The notes beneath the pieces were generated by a model. That model made no database searches. It saw nothing but the letters and a program-made list of their open reading frames with translations, and was not told the DNA's origin. DNA of 64,000 nucleotides from CBDCZY01 sp965224745 (GTDB lineage Bacteria > Pseudomonadota > Gammaproteobacteria > Methylococcales > Methylomonadaceae), in assembly GCA_965224745.1 (NCBI GenBank), contig CBDCZY010000002.1:558001-622000 (forward strand). The letters run 5' to 3'. Positions within the stretch are counted from its first letter, which is position 1. Every line of letters begins with the position of its first letter. Positions 63,815-64,000 of this stretch are shown piece by piece. A program made the position numbers and the translations under genes.

Positions 63815-64000
63815 TGAAAAAAATTATTCAACAATTTACCATTGAGTTTCAGTACCCGGTTATTTTTACGGAAAATGTATTCTCATCAGATAATTCAGTG
63901 CTGACCAACACTATTCTTGCAAGCAACCCATCAAGAAAGGTCAAAGCTGCCTTCATCATTGATCAAGCAGTGGGTGACTGTCACCCTGAGTTGCTCAAAC
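63814..64000 (+). CDS. eboD: EboD, 3-dehydroquinate-synthase-like protein, 5' end only
   Basis: Only the first 62 residues are in the window: it begins MKKIIQQFTIEFQYPVIFT, then VFSSDNSVLTNTILASNP and VKAAFIIDQAVGDCHPELLK. In ebo clusters the gene after eboC encodes a sugar phosphate cyclase related to AroB and 2-epi-5-epi-valiolone synthase; the FIIDQAV strand matches its NAD-binding beginning. Assignment leans on position. Start overlaps eboC stop as TGATG. Confidence 0.75.
   Translation, partial: MKKIIQQFTIEFQYPVIFTENVFSSDNSVLTNTILASNPSRKVKAAFIIDQAVGDCHPELLK

Overview
The window reads as chromosome of a low-GC (about 40 %) gammaproteobacterium. Support for this comes from gene order: gpmI-envC-ctpA-yibQ, rhodanese-secB-gpsA, pcnB-folK-panB-panC, and lptF/lptG divergent from pepA-holC. 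An exported globin, a cytochrome P460 and a multi-haem-era style membrane protein with a CxxCH motif suggest a methanotroph- or methylotroph-like lineage (Methylococcales), but that placement is inference. No rRNA, tRNA or CRISPR array was recognised.

Layout. 1-413: end of an ISKra4-type insertion sequence. 426-8146: housekeeping block for cell-wall division enzymes, phosphoglycerate mutase, an ArsR regulator, rhodanese, SecB and GpsA. 8143-12016: small genes (one TusB/DsrH-like), an exported beta-helix/PKD protein and a methyltransferase. 12448-15943: pantothenate, folate and RNA polyadenylation operon. 16257-21955: small membrane proteins, LPS export permeases LptF/LptG, PepA, HolC and a CxxCH membrane protein. 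22231-33424: a decaying zone in which a SNF2/SWIM helicase is split by an IS, a secreted protein is split by an IS21 element and a globin-coupled diguanylate cyclase is split by one in-frame TGA. 33645-39263: a metalloprotease-like protein and a Gld-type ABC transporter operon. 39264-42638: a second copy of the helicase-interrupting IS, a PilZ protein, two MITE-like repeats and an orphan IS end. 42639-48446: serine hydrolase, OxyR, exported truncated globin, DUF488 protein and cytochrome P460 followed by a partial tandem duplicate of it. 48447-52238: IS110 element with a structured upstream region, then a GC-rich beta-propeller/DUF5648 protein of foreign appearance. 52239-55719: remnants, a LysM protein, an exported rhodanese and an exported unknown. 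55829-58197: third MITE-like repeat and a second ISKra4 copy carrying a nested IS1. 58234-60891: hflC pseudogene and intact ftsH. 61150-64000: the ebo cluster (eboA, eboB, eboC, start of eboD).

How the genes work together. Division/envelope genes (EnvC, CtpA, YibQ) and LptFG serve the cell envelope. The OxyR-globin-DUF488-P460 group looks like a stress or nitrogen-oxide handling neighbourhood. The ebo genes form a tightly coupled operon (1-nt stop/start overlaps) with a 16-bp perfect palindrome just upstream. Much of the rest records recent insertion-sequence activity: for four elements the target duplication can be read directly and, where they interrupt a gene, removing the element restores an open frame.
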